A stretch of 64,000 nucleotides of DNA from Psychrobacter sp. ANT_WB68 (GCF_008369115.1 NZ_VOAZ01000003.1:310001-374000), one strand, 5' to 3'; numbered from the stretch's first letter, positions 30,720 to 39,528 are shown. The notes: generated from the letters alone by a model not told the origin. Program-made: numbers and translations.

Positions 30720-31151
30720 ATGTTTGGATTTGATATCGATATACAGCTGATGCAATACCATTTTTTTCAATTGGGTATTGCCTTTATTCTCTCTTTGCCG
30801 ATTGCACTCAATCGTGAGATGAAAGACAATGGCGCTGGGCTTAGAACTTTCCCCTTAGTGACCATTGCTTCTTGTGCTTTTATGCTCGTAGGCATGGATA
30901 TCTATGATTCGACTGGTGAGGCGAGAATCATGTATGCCATTATCACCGGCATGGGTTTTATCGGTGGTGGGGCGATTTTTAAAAACGAAGAAGGCTCCAA
31001 AAGCACAGCAACGGCAGCGAGTTTATGGAATACCGGCGCTATCGGTATTTCGGTGGCCTACGGTCGCTATGAGATTGCTATTATTTTATCGTTTGTGGGC
31101 TTTTTAATTTTGCAGTTCTCAGAGCCCTTTAAATCAAAAGATAAGCTCTAA
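30720..31151 (+). CDS. MgtC/SapB family inner-membrane protein (short form)
   Basis: A 143-residue membrane protein covering only the N-terminal hydrophobic MgtC/SapB domain: four membrane segments with 'LPIALNREMKDNGAGLRTFPLV' and 'MGFIGGGAIFK', whose Arg and Asp/Glu residues and glycine-rich stretch are typical. The C-terminal soluble domain of Salmonella MgtC is absent, as in most environmental homologues. MgtC proteins help bacteria cope with low magnesium or acid by acting on ATP synthase or phosphate uptake in pathogens; the role here is unknown. It likely shares a transcript with the renalase-like gene. Confidence 0.88.
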   Translation: MFGFDIDIQLMQYHFFQLGIAFILSLPIALNREMKDNGAGLRTFPLVTIASCAFMLVGMDIYDSTGEARIMYAIITGMGFIGGGAIFKNEEGSKSTATAASLWNTGAIGISVAYGRYEIAIILSFVGFLILQFSEPFKSKDKL

Positions 31152-31282
31152 TGTTCGATACCCTTTAGAATGCAACAAACTTTATTAGAAAGGCATCATT
31201 TTTAGCAGTCGAGATAGCGATACCAATCGATAGGAATAGTAAGCCATAGAAATAATAAAACTAAATAATGTAAAGCACAGGC

Positions 31283-31379
31283 AAAAAAAGAGCCCACGAA
31301 GGAGGGGTCGTGGGCTGAGGAAAACTTATCATGCAACTGCTCTAATGTTAAGGCTTACGAGTCACAAATAAATTGAGCA
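31283..31379 (-). ncRNA. Candidate small RNA with anti-Shine-Dalgarno terminator loop
   Basis: On the minus strand a strong promoter (separate entry) would start a transcript near 31379. The RNA would end at a hairpin with a perfect 9-base stem (31291-31299 with 31308-31316) followed by seven U (31283-31289). No protein is encoded between. The terminator loop on the RNA reads CCCCUCCU, which contains the CCUCCU core found at the 16S rRNA 3' end, so it could pair with ribosome binding sites of mRNAs. A second possible stem UUGCUC/GAGCAG sits near the 5' end. The predicted length is about 97 bases. I do not recognise a named RNA family. Confidence 0.5.
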
Positions 31380-31385
31380 AGATTT

Positions 31386-31413
31386 ATTATTGTTAATATA
31401 AAGATGATGTCAA
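31386..31413 (-). promoter_or_regulatory. Candidate promoter of the small RNA
   Basis: On the minus strand: -35 TTGACA (31413-31408, 6 of 6), 16-base spacer, -10 AATAAT (31391-31386, 5 of 6). There is no coding gene downstream on this strand before the hairpin terminator. Confidence 0.55.
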
Positions 31414-31726
31414 AACCCCATATTTCAAGAAATTCTTACATCTGCTTACAAATTCCAGTGTACAACTGTATTTTTTACTTTTTCATCATAACCGAAATTT
31501 AGTAATTTACCTAGTTTGCTTACATGTCATTACGTTTTGGGCATTATGAGTGGCTAAGATGAACGTTAAAGGCTGAGTAGGATAACAAGGTCTATATAAG
31601 TGTTTATTGGCTAAAATGATTGATAATTTGTTAAGGCCAAAACCAAGCGACAGAGATGGCATGACGCCATGCCCGAAAAATGCTAAGCTAACCACATTCT
31701 TATTGTTCATTATAACTGGGTTTGCC

Positions 31727-32413
31727 ATGACCGAGAGTACACAGCTGCACACGCCAGAAGAAAAACCGCTGCCGGCGCAAAATGATAAAAGCATTTTTAA
31801 TCTGCCTAATAATCTAACGATTGCGCGTATTTTAATGATTCCGCTATTTGTAGCGATCGCCTATTGGCCACCTGCGATGGGGATTGGCATGCCAGCGATT
31901 TCTGATAACGTCATTGCGAAGGTTGGTATGAGTGACTTTAGCGATAGTCTATTGCGTCACTTATTATTAACGGGCGTGTTTATCTTAGCGGCGATTACCG
32001 ATTGGCTTGATGGTTATTTTGCCCGCAAACTCAACGTGGTATCTGCTTTTGGACGTTTTTTAGACCCCGTCGCTGATAAGTTGATGGTAGCCGCCGCGCT
32101 GATTATCTTGGTACAGTGGCATCCCAATATCATTATGGCTATTGCCGCGATTGTGATTATCTCGCGTGAAATCGCCGTATCGGCATTGCGTGAATGGATG
32201 GCAGAGCTCGGTAAAAGTACCAGTGTGGCGGTTTCTTATGTTGGTAAACTCAAAACTACTTTTCAGATGATCGCCATCACCGTCTTACTGTTAAACTGGG
32301 AATCGCTTGAAACCATTGGCTATGTATTGATGGTAGCGGCAGTGGTTCTGACTTTATGGTCGATGATGATTTATCTAAAAGCCGCCTGGCCTTATTTAAA
32401 ACAAAGTGGCTAA
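31727..32413 (+). CDS. pgsA: CDP-diacylglycerol--glycerol-3-phosphate 3-phosphatidyltransferase
   Basis: PgsA makes phosphatidylglycerol phosphate at the inner membrane, the first step to phosphatidylglycerol and cardiolipin. The CDP-alcohol phosphatidyltransferase signature D-x2-D-G-x2-A-R-x8-G-x3-D-x3-D is complete in 'DWLDGYFARK...GRFLDPVADK'. 'NLPNNLTIARILMIPLFV' is the usual start region and 'SREIAVSALREWMAELGKSTSVAVSYVGKLKTT' is characteristic of PgsA. ATG 31727 gives 228 residues; the frame is open from 31607, which would add an unconserved hydrophobic stretch. A 30-residue periplasmic insert (about residues 42-72) is longer than in E. coli. A terminator follows directly. Confidence 0.93.
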   Translation: MTESTQLHTPEEKPLPAQNDKSIFNLPNNLTIARILMIPLFVAIAYWPPAMGIGMPAISDNVIAKVGMSDFSDSLLRHLLLTGVFILAAITDWLDGYFARKLNVVSAFGRFLDPVADKLMVAAALIILVQWHPNIIMAIAAIVIISREIAVSALREWMAELGKSTSVAVSYVGKLKTTFQMIAITVLLLNWESLETIGYVLMVAAVVLTLWSMMIYLKAAWPYLKQSG

Positions 32414-32445
32414 CTTGCCATGATTATGAGGCGCCATTTGATTGT

Positions 32446-32483
32446 AAAAAACACCAGTAGCTTGATACTACTGGTGTTTTTTT
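32446..32483 (+). terminator. Terminator after pgsA
   Basis: Arms AAAAAACACCAGTAG and CTACTGGTGTTTTTTT, near-perfect, with a 7-base loop and long T-run. Confidence 0.88.
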
Positions 32484-32626
32484 ATTCTTAGTATTGCCTT
32501 AACACTTTGATATGACTGTTTTAAATGTTGATTGTTTGTCTCGTTAAGATATACTAAAAATAGTAAATGATAGCCAAAATAGATAAGTAAAAATATGGAA
32601 ATAATAATCCAGATAAGGAGTATCGC

Positions 32627-33442
32627 ATGAAGCTACGTGAGGGGCTGTCGTTTAGCGTCGTTTTATTATTTGCCTTATTAACGGGTTGTTCATCATCGCC
32701 AACGATGCAAAAAGAAACAGCAGAGGTGGCACAAAGTACGCAAGCAGAGTCTGCCCAAGACACTGCGGCAAATAAGCAAGCTGATTCAATGCAGGCAGAG
32801 TCAACGCAAGATGCGACTGCCTCAGAACGTTTGGGTACTCAGTGGGGTGATGATGTGGACTCTCAAGTGACCGTCGTCGATCTAAGTCGTGTCAGTGACG
32901 AGCCTATTGCACAAATGCAGGTTTCCTATGCCGATAAAAATTATAAGGGGCGTGCGGTAAATAGTATGTCATTGCTCGCTGGAAAAGTTGAGTTTTCAGC
33001 CGCCACTGATAACGGCAAATTACCACTTTACCGTGATGGTAGTAACTACTATCTACAAGGAAAAGCAGGTCAGGCTTATCGTTTGGTTTATAATAATAAT
33101 AGCGCCAATACTTACGAAATCGTCGCCAGTGTCGATGGCTTAAATGTTGTTGATGGCAGTACGGCGAGTCGTTATGATGGTGGTTACGTGTTAAGACCCC
33201 ATGATGAGTTGGTCATTGAGGGCTTCCGAAAAAGTGACAGTGCGGTTGCCTCCTTTATTTTCAGCAAACCAGACAATGCTTATGCCGCTAATACCGATAG
33301 CGGTTCTATAGAAAATACCGGAGTAATTGGTACCGTCATTTATGAGCTTTACGATCCTACTAAGCCTAAACGACCTGAGCCAAAATCAAAATCGCCAAAG
33401 GCATTTCCAGCAGATAATGCATATGCAAAGCCGCCACAATAA
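32627..33442 (+). CDS. Lipoprotein of unknown function
   Basis: A 271-residue lipoprotein (ALLTG before Cys21). Residues 25-65 are a Gln/Ala/Ser/Thr-rich linker with repeated 'Q-A-E-S-x-Q-D' units, followed by a beta-rich domain of about 170 residues ('LPLYRDGSNYYLQGKAGQAYRLVYNN', 'GYVLRPHDELVIEGFRKSD') and a Pro/Lys-rich tail. The folded part contains a 'YxLvYnN' pattern reminiscent of domains that bind or decorate surface structures, but I recognise no family. The tail resembles cell-wall or outer-membrane exposed ends. Confidence 0.78.
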   Translation: MKLREGLSFSVVLLFALLTGCSSSPTMQKETAEVAQSTQAESAQDTAANKQADSMQAESTQDATASERLGTQWGDDVDSQVTVVDLSRVSDEPIAQMQVSYADKNYKGRAVNSMSLLAGKVEFSAATDNGKLPLYRDGSNYYLQGKAGQAYRLVYNNNSANTYEIVASVDGLNVVDGSTASRYDGGYVLRPHDELVIEGFRKSDSAVASFIFSKPDNAYAANTDSGSIENTGVIGTVIYELYDPTKPKRPEPKSKSPKAFPADNAYAKPPQ

Positions 33443-33483
33443 TTATCAATCATGCCTGATTGATGCATGATTAAATGAATTAT

Positions 33484-33518
33484 AAAAAACGCCAATCGTG
33501 ATAAGCGACTGGCGTTTT
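33484..33518. terminator. Bidirectional terminator between lipoprotein and PPOX gene
   Basis: Arms AAAAACGCCA and TGGCGTTTTT with an inner TCG/CGA stem, flanked by A and T runs between convergent genes. Confidence 0.83.
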
Positions 33519-33569
33519 TATTATTTGTATTCGTGATTACTTATTTTACTTCTACTCATTATTAAGTTA

Positions 33570-34064
33570 TTACAGCTTGATAGAAAAGTTATCACCTAAG
33601 CTTTTTTCAACTGCATTATCAGTCAAAGCCGCTGCTGCCATTTTGACAGCACTAGTAATCGCATTGCCATTGGCCCAGTATTCCGCACCATGTGGCACTA
33701 CTTTGATAAGTTGCACGCTTGGATCTTCCTTGCCTTGTTCAAAATAAGCGTTATACATGACCGACCAAAGCTCATTGAGCTTTTCTTCATCTTCAACCAA
33801 TTCAGCGCTACCAGAAATAGATAAATACTTATCAGATTCTTGAGTGACATAAGCCAAATTCACTTCTGGATTTTGTTTAATATTATCAACGGTCTCAGAA
33901 GGCTTATGACCAATAAACCAAATCTCTTTAGCGCCAATACTGGTCTCGGTGGTATTCATCGGGCAAGAGTGCAGATGATTTTCGCCATTGCGCGTGGTCA
34001 TCATGGTGTATTTAATATCTTTTACCATCGCTTGGATGGTGTCCATTTGCGCTTGTTTATTCAT
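33570..34064 (-). CDS. PPOX-class flavin-binding protein (general stress protein 26-like), copy 1
   Basis: A 164-residue split-barrel protein of the pyridoxamine-phosphate-oxidase-like family (YdaG/GSP26 group). 'DTIQAMVKDIKYTMMTTRNGENHLHSCPMNTTE', 'EIWFIGHKPSETVDNIKQNPEVNLAYVTQESDKYLSISG' and the 'ELWSVMYNAYFEQGKEDPSVQLIKV' segment are typical. These proteins bind FMN or heme-like cofactors and are induced by stress in some bacteria; the reaction is unknown. The next gene upstream on this strand encodes a paralogue of equal length. Confidence 0.87.
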   Translation of the reverse strand: MNKQAQMDTIQAMVKDIKYTMMTTRNGENHLHSCPMNTTETSIGAKEIWFIGHKPSETVDNIKQNPEVNLAYVTQESDKYLSISGSAELVEDEEKLNELWSVMYNAYFEQGKEDPSVQLIKVVPHGAEYWANGNAITSAVKMAAAALTDNAVEKSLGDNFSIKL

Positions 34065-34419
34065 GATAGCTGTCCTTTACTATTGAAATGTTAAGTTAAA
34101 AATTTTGGCTTTAAAAGTCGTCAGGAAATTATGCTTTAGTAAAATAATACGTCGTTCATAAATCTTAGTGAATGACCCAATAAATGTAGAATCAGTTGTT
34201 AATATAATGAAGTTGCCCGATAAAACTATATAGGTACTCTGTAATGGGCTGTGATGCTTTGTAAGCTTTTATGCTATTGAAAATATAAAGGAATTTATGG
34301 AAATATAGGAAAGATTTAAGCGATAAAAAAACGCCAGTAAGCATATCGCTACTGGCGTTGTTATTTATCTTCTTTTTATCTACCTTCCTTTTATTTACCT
34401 TCAGTGCGCTACTGATAGC
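34065..34419. other. Intergenic region between the two PPOX paralogues
   Basis: 355 bases. It contains the terminator of the upstream paralogue at 34328-34358 and presumably the separate promoter of the downstream copy. No gene or RNA is evident. Confidence 0.45.
34328..34358 (-). terminator. Terminator of PPOX copy 2
   Basis: Stem ACGCCAGTA/TACTGGCGT with a T-run on the minus strand. It is closely similar to the terminators at 32446 and 33484. Confidence 0.82.
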
Positions 34420-34914
34420 TTATAAAGAGACAGAAAAGGTTTCACCCATATCTTCAGCGGTTTTACCCTCTTGTAGCGCCGCTGCCGCCATTTTGAACAT
34501 GTTCACGACAGTACTGCCGCTGAGCCAGCATTCTGCACCATGAGGCACAACCTTAATCAATTGTACGTTTTCATCTTCTTTGCCATCGGCAAAAAAAGCG
34601 TTATAGACAGGTGACCATAGCTCATCTAGTTTGTCTTTATCCGAAACAAGTTCTGCATCACCACTGATAGATACGAAGTTCTTCTCATCTTGAGTGGCAT
34701 AAGTCAGACCGATTCTTGCATCATCTTGAATGTCTTTGACGACGTCTGAGGATTTATCACCAATAAACCAAATTTCTTTATTATTGAGATTGACTTCGTT
34801 AGTGGTCATGGGCCAAGCATGAATATCACCTTTTTTATTGGTGGTACTCATCATAGAAAATTTAATGTCTTTAATAACGTCTTGAATTTTATCGATATGC
34901 TCTTGGTTACTCAT
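34420..34914 (-). CDS. PPOX-class flavin-binding protein (general stress protein 26-like), copy 2
   Basis: A 164-residue paralogue of the downstream gene: 'DKIQDVIKDIKFSMMSTTNKKGDIHAWPMTTNEVN', 'EIWFIGDKSSDVVKDIQDDARIGLTYATQDEKNFVSISGDAEL' and 'ELWSPVYNAFFADGKEDENVQLIKVVPHGAECWLSG'. Each copy has its own terminator, so they are probably separate transcripts and may respond to different conditions. The family binds flavin in a split beta-barrel dimer. Ribosome binding site AAGGAT precedes the ATG at 34914. Confidence 0.87.
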   Translation of the reverse strand: MSNQEHIDKIQDVIKDIKFSMMSTTNKKGDIHAWPMTTNEVNLNNKEIWFIGDKSSDVVKDIQDDARIGLTYATQDEKNFVSISGDAELVSDKDKLDELWSPVYNAFFADGKEDENVQLIKVVPHGAECWLSGSTVVNMFKMAAAALQEGKTAEDMGETFSVSL

Positions 34915-35265
34915 GGTGATTATCCTTTGTCATTATAGTGATTGGTTTTTCGTTAATGGATTATTGTTATTGATTAAGTTTTTAATTCATTAAATCTTTA
35001 GTTAGACGGTTAAGCCTTAGATAGGTAAGAAATTAACTCGCCAGCAACTGCTACCTAGAATAACGACTACTGGTAGGTTGTTTATATAGGTGGCCAGTAA
35101 TGCGATGTGAGTGTTTGTAAGGACTATAAGGATTGAGTAAAAATTGTGACGTTAAACGCTAAAGCTTTCTATGATGAAAAGCTTATGTGTCAAGTTAGAG
35201 GGGTAATACAGAAGCCAAAAAGACAAGGCTAAGATAAAGTCAGCACAGTTATTTAGCCCTAATTG

Positions 35266-35285
35266 TTTGGCAACGGTTTGCCAAA
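35266..35285. promoter_or_regulatory. Perfect 8-base inverted repeat upstream of purL (operator-like)
   Basis: TTTGGCAA and TTGCCAAA are separated by CGGT, 63 bases before the purL -10. The core CAACGGTTTG resembles the centre of E. coli-type PurR/LacI-family operators. This resemblance is suggestive only. Confidence 0.4.
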
Positions 35286-35345
35286 TCTATATCTAACCAC
35301 TTGCGCAATTTATCTTGGTTTTGACCTGCTTATTACAGGGCTTCT

Positions 35346-35354
35346 TGTTATAAT
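35346..35354 (+). promoter_or_regulatory. Candidate extended -10 promoter of purL
   Basis: TGTTATAAT is a complete extended -10 element (TG-n-TATAAT). The nearest TTGACC is 22 bases upstream of the hexamer, too far for a normal -35, which fits an extended -10 promoter. Confidence 0.55.
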
Positions 35355-35421
35355 ACGCGAACCATTTACTTAGCATGGCAGAGATGCCTGTTATTGCCTA
35401 TATCCTATGGAATATGCCTTT

Positions 35422-38400
35422 ATGATGACCATCGCCGGACAACCGTTTCTTACCGATTTTCAGACGCAGCAACTCATCAGTCAGTTTCAGCAAAAAACCG
35501 AGCTAAATGTCAGCCAGATTCATACCCAGCAAGTGTATGTGTTATCACGAGAACTCGAAGGTGATGAGCATAAAAAAGCACTAGACTTACTTGCTGTCGA
35601 CAGTACCACTGTCCTTGCCGCGCCAAAAAGCAACCAGTTACAAGTCACCGTTGGCCCACGTTTTGGCACCATATCGCCATGGGCAAGTAAAGCGACTGAT
35701 ATTTTTAATAACTGTGAAATTGCGATCAATCGTGTCGAGCGTGTGATTGTTTATACGCTAACTGTCGATGGAGAGGCAGGCGATAAACTGCCAGTAGACG
35801 CTGAGCAATTATTATTTGACCGCATGACCCAGAGCTTGGTTTATGATTTAAATGATGTGAATAAATTATTTGATGATGAGCAGCCTGCATCATTAAATCA
35901 TATTGATGTGATTGGTGAAGGTCAGGCAGCGTTAGAAGCCGCCAATACAGAATTCGGTTTCGCCTTATCGAGCGAAGATATTGATTATTTGATGAATGCG
36001 TATGTCAATGAGCTAAAGCGTAATCCGACCGACGTTGAGCTAATGATGTTTGCACAAGCAAACTCAGAGCATTGCCGTCATAAGATTTTCAATGCAGAGT
36101 GGACAGTAGATGGTGCAGTACAACCTAAGTCACTGTTTCAGATGATTAAGAATACTTATAAAGCCAATCCGCAAGGTATCTTGTCGGCTTATAAAGACAA
36201 CGCCGCAGTAATGGCAGGGTCTGACGGTATGCGTTTTTATCCTGTGCCTACTGATGCGATGGATGTCAACTCTGCGCATCCTTACGATTTCCATCAAGAA
36301 GAAATCGATATCTTAATGAAAGTTGAAACTCATAACCATCCAACCGCAATAGCTCCTTATGCGGGTGCAGCAACTGGCGCTGGTGGTGAGATTCGTGATG
36401 AAGGCGCAACCGGTCGCGGCGGTAAGCCAAAAGCAGGGCTAACGGGTTTTCACGTCTCGCACTTACATATCCCAGAGCTTGCGGAAAAATGGGAGCAGTC
36501 AGGTCAATTAAGTACGCAGGACTATGGTACGCCGGATCGTATGGCAACCAGTCTTGAAATTATGACTGAAGCACCATTGGGTTCAGCCAACTTTTCTAAT
36601 GAATTTGGTCGTCCAAATTTATGCGGTTATTTCCGTAGTTTCCAATTGGATACCTCAGCGGAAAAAGATGGCAGTCAAATGCGCGGCTATCATAAGCCAA
36701 TCATGCTGGCAGGTGGTTACGGTAATATCAAACGCAACCTCATTGAAAAAAACGCCATTCAGCGAGGTGATTTATTAATCGTCCTTGGTGGTCCTGCGAT
36801 GCAAATTGGTCTAGGTGGCGGTGCGGCCTCTTCTGTCGATAGCGGCTCACTTGATGAAGGCTTGGACTTTGCTTCTGTACAGCGTGATAACGCTGAGATG
36901 GAACGTCGCTGTCAAGAAGTCATCGATCGCTGTTGGGCATTAGCGGGCAACGATATTGACGCTAGTAACAACAGTAAAGATGGCAACCCAATCGTCTCAT
37001 TACATGACGTCGGTGCCGGTGGTCTATCAAATGCCATGCCAGAACTGGTCAATGACCATGAAATGGGCGCAGTACTTAATCTACGTAAAATCCCATCGCT
37101 AGAAGCCGGCATGTCGCCAATGGCCATCTGGTCGAACGAAGCACAAGAGCGTTATGTCTTGGCAATTCGCCCTGAAAGTAAAGATCAGTTCGATGCCATC
37201 TGTGCTCGTGAGCGCTGCCCGTATGCCATCTTAGGGGAAGCCACTGAAATACGTCAGCTAGTCGTTAACGACGAATTGCTACCAGAACAGCCAGTCGATA
37301 TGCCGATGCAAGTATTGCTCGGTGGTACGCCGCAGATGAAGCGTAGTTTTGAGCGTCAAGAGAGTACCTTACCAGCTCTAGAGCTTGGCGAAGTCAATCT
37401 AGCCGAATCAATCAAAGACGTATTACGTCATCCAACCGTTGCTAGCAAATCATTCTTGATTAGCATTGGTGACCGCTCTATCACCGGTATGGTTGTCCGT
37501 GATCAGTATGTTGGTCGTTATCAAGTGCCTGTTGCCGATTGCGCCGTTACTGCTTCAGGCTTGATTGCGCTTGATGGTCAGCCAATGAGCGGTGAAGCAA
37601 TGAGTGTCGGTGAACGTACGCCAGTTGCTTTGATTAATCCAAAAGCCTCTGCACGCTTAGCCGTTGGTGAAGCAATTACCAATATCGCAGGCGCACGTAT
37701 TAGTCAGTTATCCGATATCACTATGTCAGCAAACTGGATGGCAGCGTGTGGCGATGATGCGGAAGACGCGGCATTGTTTGATGCCGTCTATACCGTTGGT
37801 GAAGAGCTATGCCCAGCACTTGGTATCGCTATTCCAGTCGGTAAAGACTCGTTATCGATGCGTGCCAATTGGACAGACGACAATGCTGAAAGCGGTAGCC
37901 AAGATAAATCAGTCGTCTCACCAATGAGCTTGGTTATCACTGCTTTTGCCCCTGTTATTGATGTCGCAAAAACCTTAACGCCTGAACTTATTAACGGTGA
38001 TAGCGCCTTCTATCGTATTGACTTGTCTAAAGGAAAATTGCGTTTAGGCGGTTCAATCCTTGCGCAAACTTTAAGCCAATTGGGTAACGACTGCCCAGAT
38101 TTAGCACAGCCAAGCGACTTGGTCGACTTCTTTAACTTTATCCAAGCGGGTAACGCGCAAGGCGTCATCAGCGCTTATCACGATATAGGTGATGGCGGAC
38201 TACTGGCGACTATCGCTGAGATGCAATTCACTAGCCGTCAAGGTATCAAGCTGTCGTTGACCGATGACAACTTATTGGGTCAATTATTCAGTGAAGAGCT
38301 GGGCGCGGTTATTCAAGTATTACCAGAAAACGTCGCGGCTTTAATGCAAATGGCAGTAGAATTTAATGTCAGCGATATGCTTAGCCTTGTCGGTCAAAGC

Positions 38401-39423
38401 ATTGAGGAAGACAGCTTAATTATCCAAACGCCAACGCTAAACGGTGATAAAACGCTTAGCTTTAGCCGTAGCGAGCTGCAACAAGAGTGGAGTCAGGTCA
38501 GCTATCAAATCGCCCGCCGCCGTGATAACCCAGCTTGCGTACAGCAAGAATATGACTTGATTAGCGATGTCAGCCATCAAGGTCTTATCGCTGCGCCAAA
38601 CTTTGATCTCAATCAAAAAGTTGAAGAACCATATCTAGCTAGCCGCGAAAACAAACCAAGAGTCGCTATCCTGCGCGAGCAAGGCGTCAACGGTCAGACA
38701 GAAATGGCAGCAGGTTTTACTCAAGCAGGCTTTGAAGCGGTCGATGTCCACATGAGCGACTTGCTCAGCGGTCGCATCAATCTACGTGACTTCGATGGTT
38801 TGGTTGCTTGTGGTGGCTTTAGTTACGGTGACGTACTGGGCGCAGGCTCTGGTTGGGCAAACTCTATCTTGTTCCATGACGAGTTGCGCATGCAGTTTGT
38901 GCGCTTCTTTGCCCGTTCGGATACCTTCTCACTCGGCGTCTGTAACGGTTGTCAGATGATGGCGCAGTTAAAAGACCTCATCCCAGGCGCGGAAAACTTC
39001 CCACGCTTTATCGCCAATAAATCGGCTCGCTTTGAAGCGCGTACGGTCAACGTAAAAGTTGAGCGCACCAAGTCTATCCTGTTTAAAGGTATGCAAGACA
39101 GTATCTTACCAATCGCTATCGCCCACGGTGAAGGCTATGCCACCCTTAACGAGACAGAAATCGATGGTATGGCAAAACATGGTCAACTTGCCATGCGCTT
39201 CGTCGATAGTCAAGGTCAGTCAACTGAGACTTATCCGCTCAATCCAAATGGTTCGGTCGGTGGTGTCACGGGTCTATGTAGCACTGACGGTCGCGTCACC
39301 ATCATGATGCCGCATCCTGAGCGTACGCTACGTGCTTACAATCACAGTTGGAAACCAGAAGAGTGGGACGAAGACGGCGCGTGGATGCGTATGTTCCGTA
39401 ACGCTCGTGCTTGGTTGCGTTAG
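35422..39423 (+). CDS. purL: Phosphoribosylformylglycinamidine synthase (large, single-chain)
   Basis: PurL catalyses the fourth step of purine synthesis, making FGAM from FGAR, glutamine and ATP. The 1,333 residues contain the N-terminal PurS-like region, two AIRS-type ATPase repeats ('KVETHNHPTAIAPYAGAATGAGGEIRDEGATG', 'PVGKDSLSMR', 'HDIGDGGLLATIAEM') and the C-terminal glutaminase domain with nucleophile Cys in 'LGVCNGCQMM' and the His-Glu of 'MPHPERTLR'. Adenine-pocket motif 'NSEHCRHKIFNAEW' is present. Start: three in-frame ATGs lie at 35407, 35422 and 35425; 35422 is preferred because GGA is 10 bases upstream and it gives the usual MMxI-like start, but 35407 remains possible. Single gene with its own terminator. 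Confidence 0.96.
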   Translation: MMTIAGQPFLTDFQTQQLISQFQQKTELNVSQIHTQQVYVLSRELEGDEHKKALDLLAVDSTTVLAAPKSNQLQVTVGPRFGTISPWASKATDIFNNCEIAINRVERVIVYTLTVDGEAGDKLPVDAEQLLFDRMTQSLVYDLNDVNKLFDDEQPASLNHIDVIGEGQAALEAANTEFGFALSSEDIDYLMNAYVNELKRNPTDVELMMFAQANSEHCRHKIFNAEWTVDGAVQPKSLFQMIKNTYKANPQGILSAYKDNAAVMAGSDGMRFYPVPTDAMDVNSAHPYDFHQEEIDILMKVETHNHPTAIAPYAGAATGAGGEIRDEGATGRGGKPKAGLTGFHVSHLHIPELAEKWEQSGQLSTQDYGTPDRMATSLEIMTEAPLGSANFSNEFGRPNLCGYFRSFQLDTSAEKDGSQMRGYHKPIMLAGGYGNIKRNLIEKNAIQRGDLLIVLGGPAMQIGLGGGAASSVDSGSLDEGLDFASVQRDNAEMERRCQEVIDRCWALAGNDIDASNNSKDGNPIVSLHDVGAGGLSNAMPELVNDHEMGAVLNLRKIPSLEAGMSPMAIWSNEAQERYVLAIRPESKDQFDAICARERCPYAILGEATEIRQLVVNDELLPEQPVDMPMQVLLGGTPQMKRSFERQESTLPALELGEVNLAESIKDVLRHPTVASKSFLISIGDRSITGMVVRDQYVGRYQVPVADCAVTASGLIALDGQPMSGEAMSVGERTPVALINPKASARLAVGEAITNIAGARISQLSDITMSANWMAACGDDAEDAALFDAVYTVGEELCPALGIAIPVGKDSLSMRANWTDDNAESGSQDKSVVSPMSLVITAFAPVIDVAKTLTPELINGDSAFYRIDLSKGKLRLGGSILAQTLSQLGNDCPDLAQPSDLVDFFNFIQAGNAQGVISAYHDIGDGGLLATIAEMQFTSRQGIKLSLTDDNLLGQLFSEELGAVIQVLPENVAALMQMAVEFNVSDMLSLVGQSIEEDSLIIQTPTLNGDKTLSFSRSELQQEWSQVSYQIARRRDNPACVQQEYDLISDVSHQGLIAAPNFDLNQKVEEPYLASRENKPRVAILREQGVNGQTEMAAGFTQAGFEAVDVHMSDLLSGRINLRDFDGLVACGGFSYGDVLGAGSGWANSILFHDELRMQFVRFFARSDTFSLGVCNGCQMMAQLKDLIPGAENFPRFIANKSARFEARTVNVKVERTKSILFKGMQDSILPIAIAHGEGYATLNETEIDGMAKHGQLAMRFVDSQGQSTETYPLNPNGSVGGVTGLCSTDGRVTIMMPHPERTLRAYNHSWKPEEWDEDGAWMRMFRNARAWLR

Positions 39424-39462
39424 GATATAGCTTAAGTTGTTTTAAATCACTGTTTTAAACAT

Positions 39463-39493
39463 AAAAAAAGGTGGGCTTCGGCTCACCTTTTTT
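39463..39493 (+). terminator. Terminator after purL
   Basis: Arms AAAAAAAGGTGGGC/GCTCACCTTTTTT around a TTCG tetraloop. It resembles the terminator at 42767 in its flanks. Confidence 0.9.
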
Positions 39494-39520
39494 GTGTTTG
39501 GGATTTAGGTTTTTAAAGTA

Positions 39521-39528
39521 GGGGGGGG
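39521..39528. repeat. Homopolymeric G8 tract upstream of the KAP-type gene
   Basis: Eight consecutive G bases between the purL terminator and the KAP-type gene, about 100 bases before its start codon. Such tracts are prone to slippage. Confidence 0.6.

Larger units (their letters stand above)
31152..31726. other. Long intergenic region between MgtC-like gene and pgsA
   Basis: About 575 bases. It contains the candidate small-RNA gene on the minus strand (31283-31413 including promoter). Upstream of pgsA the plus-strand frame stays open from an ATG at 31607, but this part is hydrophobic and unlike PgsA, and I treat it as non-coding leader. Confidence 0.5.
34915..35421. other. Divergent intergenic region PPOX copy 2 / purL
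   Basis: About 500 bases with a purL promoter candidate at 35346-35354 and a perfect inverted repeat at 35266-35285, both listed separately. The remainder is AT-rich without an evident gene. Confidence 0.45.

Noticed and set aside
31607-31726. N-terminal extension of PgsA by 40 residues
   Set aside because: The extra part is not PgsA-like and lacks a ribosome binding site; ATG 31727 gives the usual size.
31507-31794. 95-codon minus-strand frame overlapping the start of pgsA
   Set aside because: No ribosome binding site, overlaps a core gene and contains unlikely composition.
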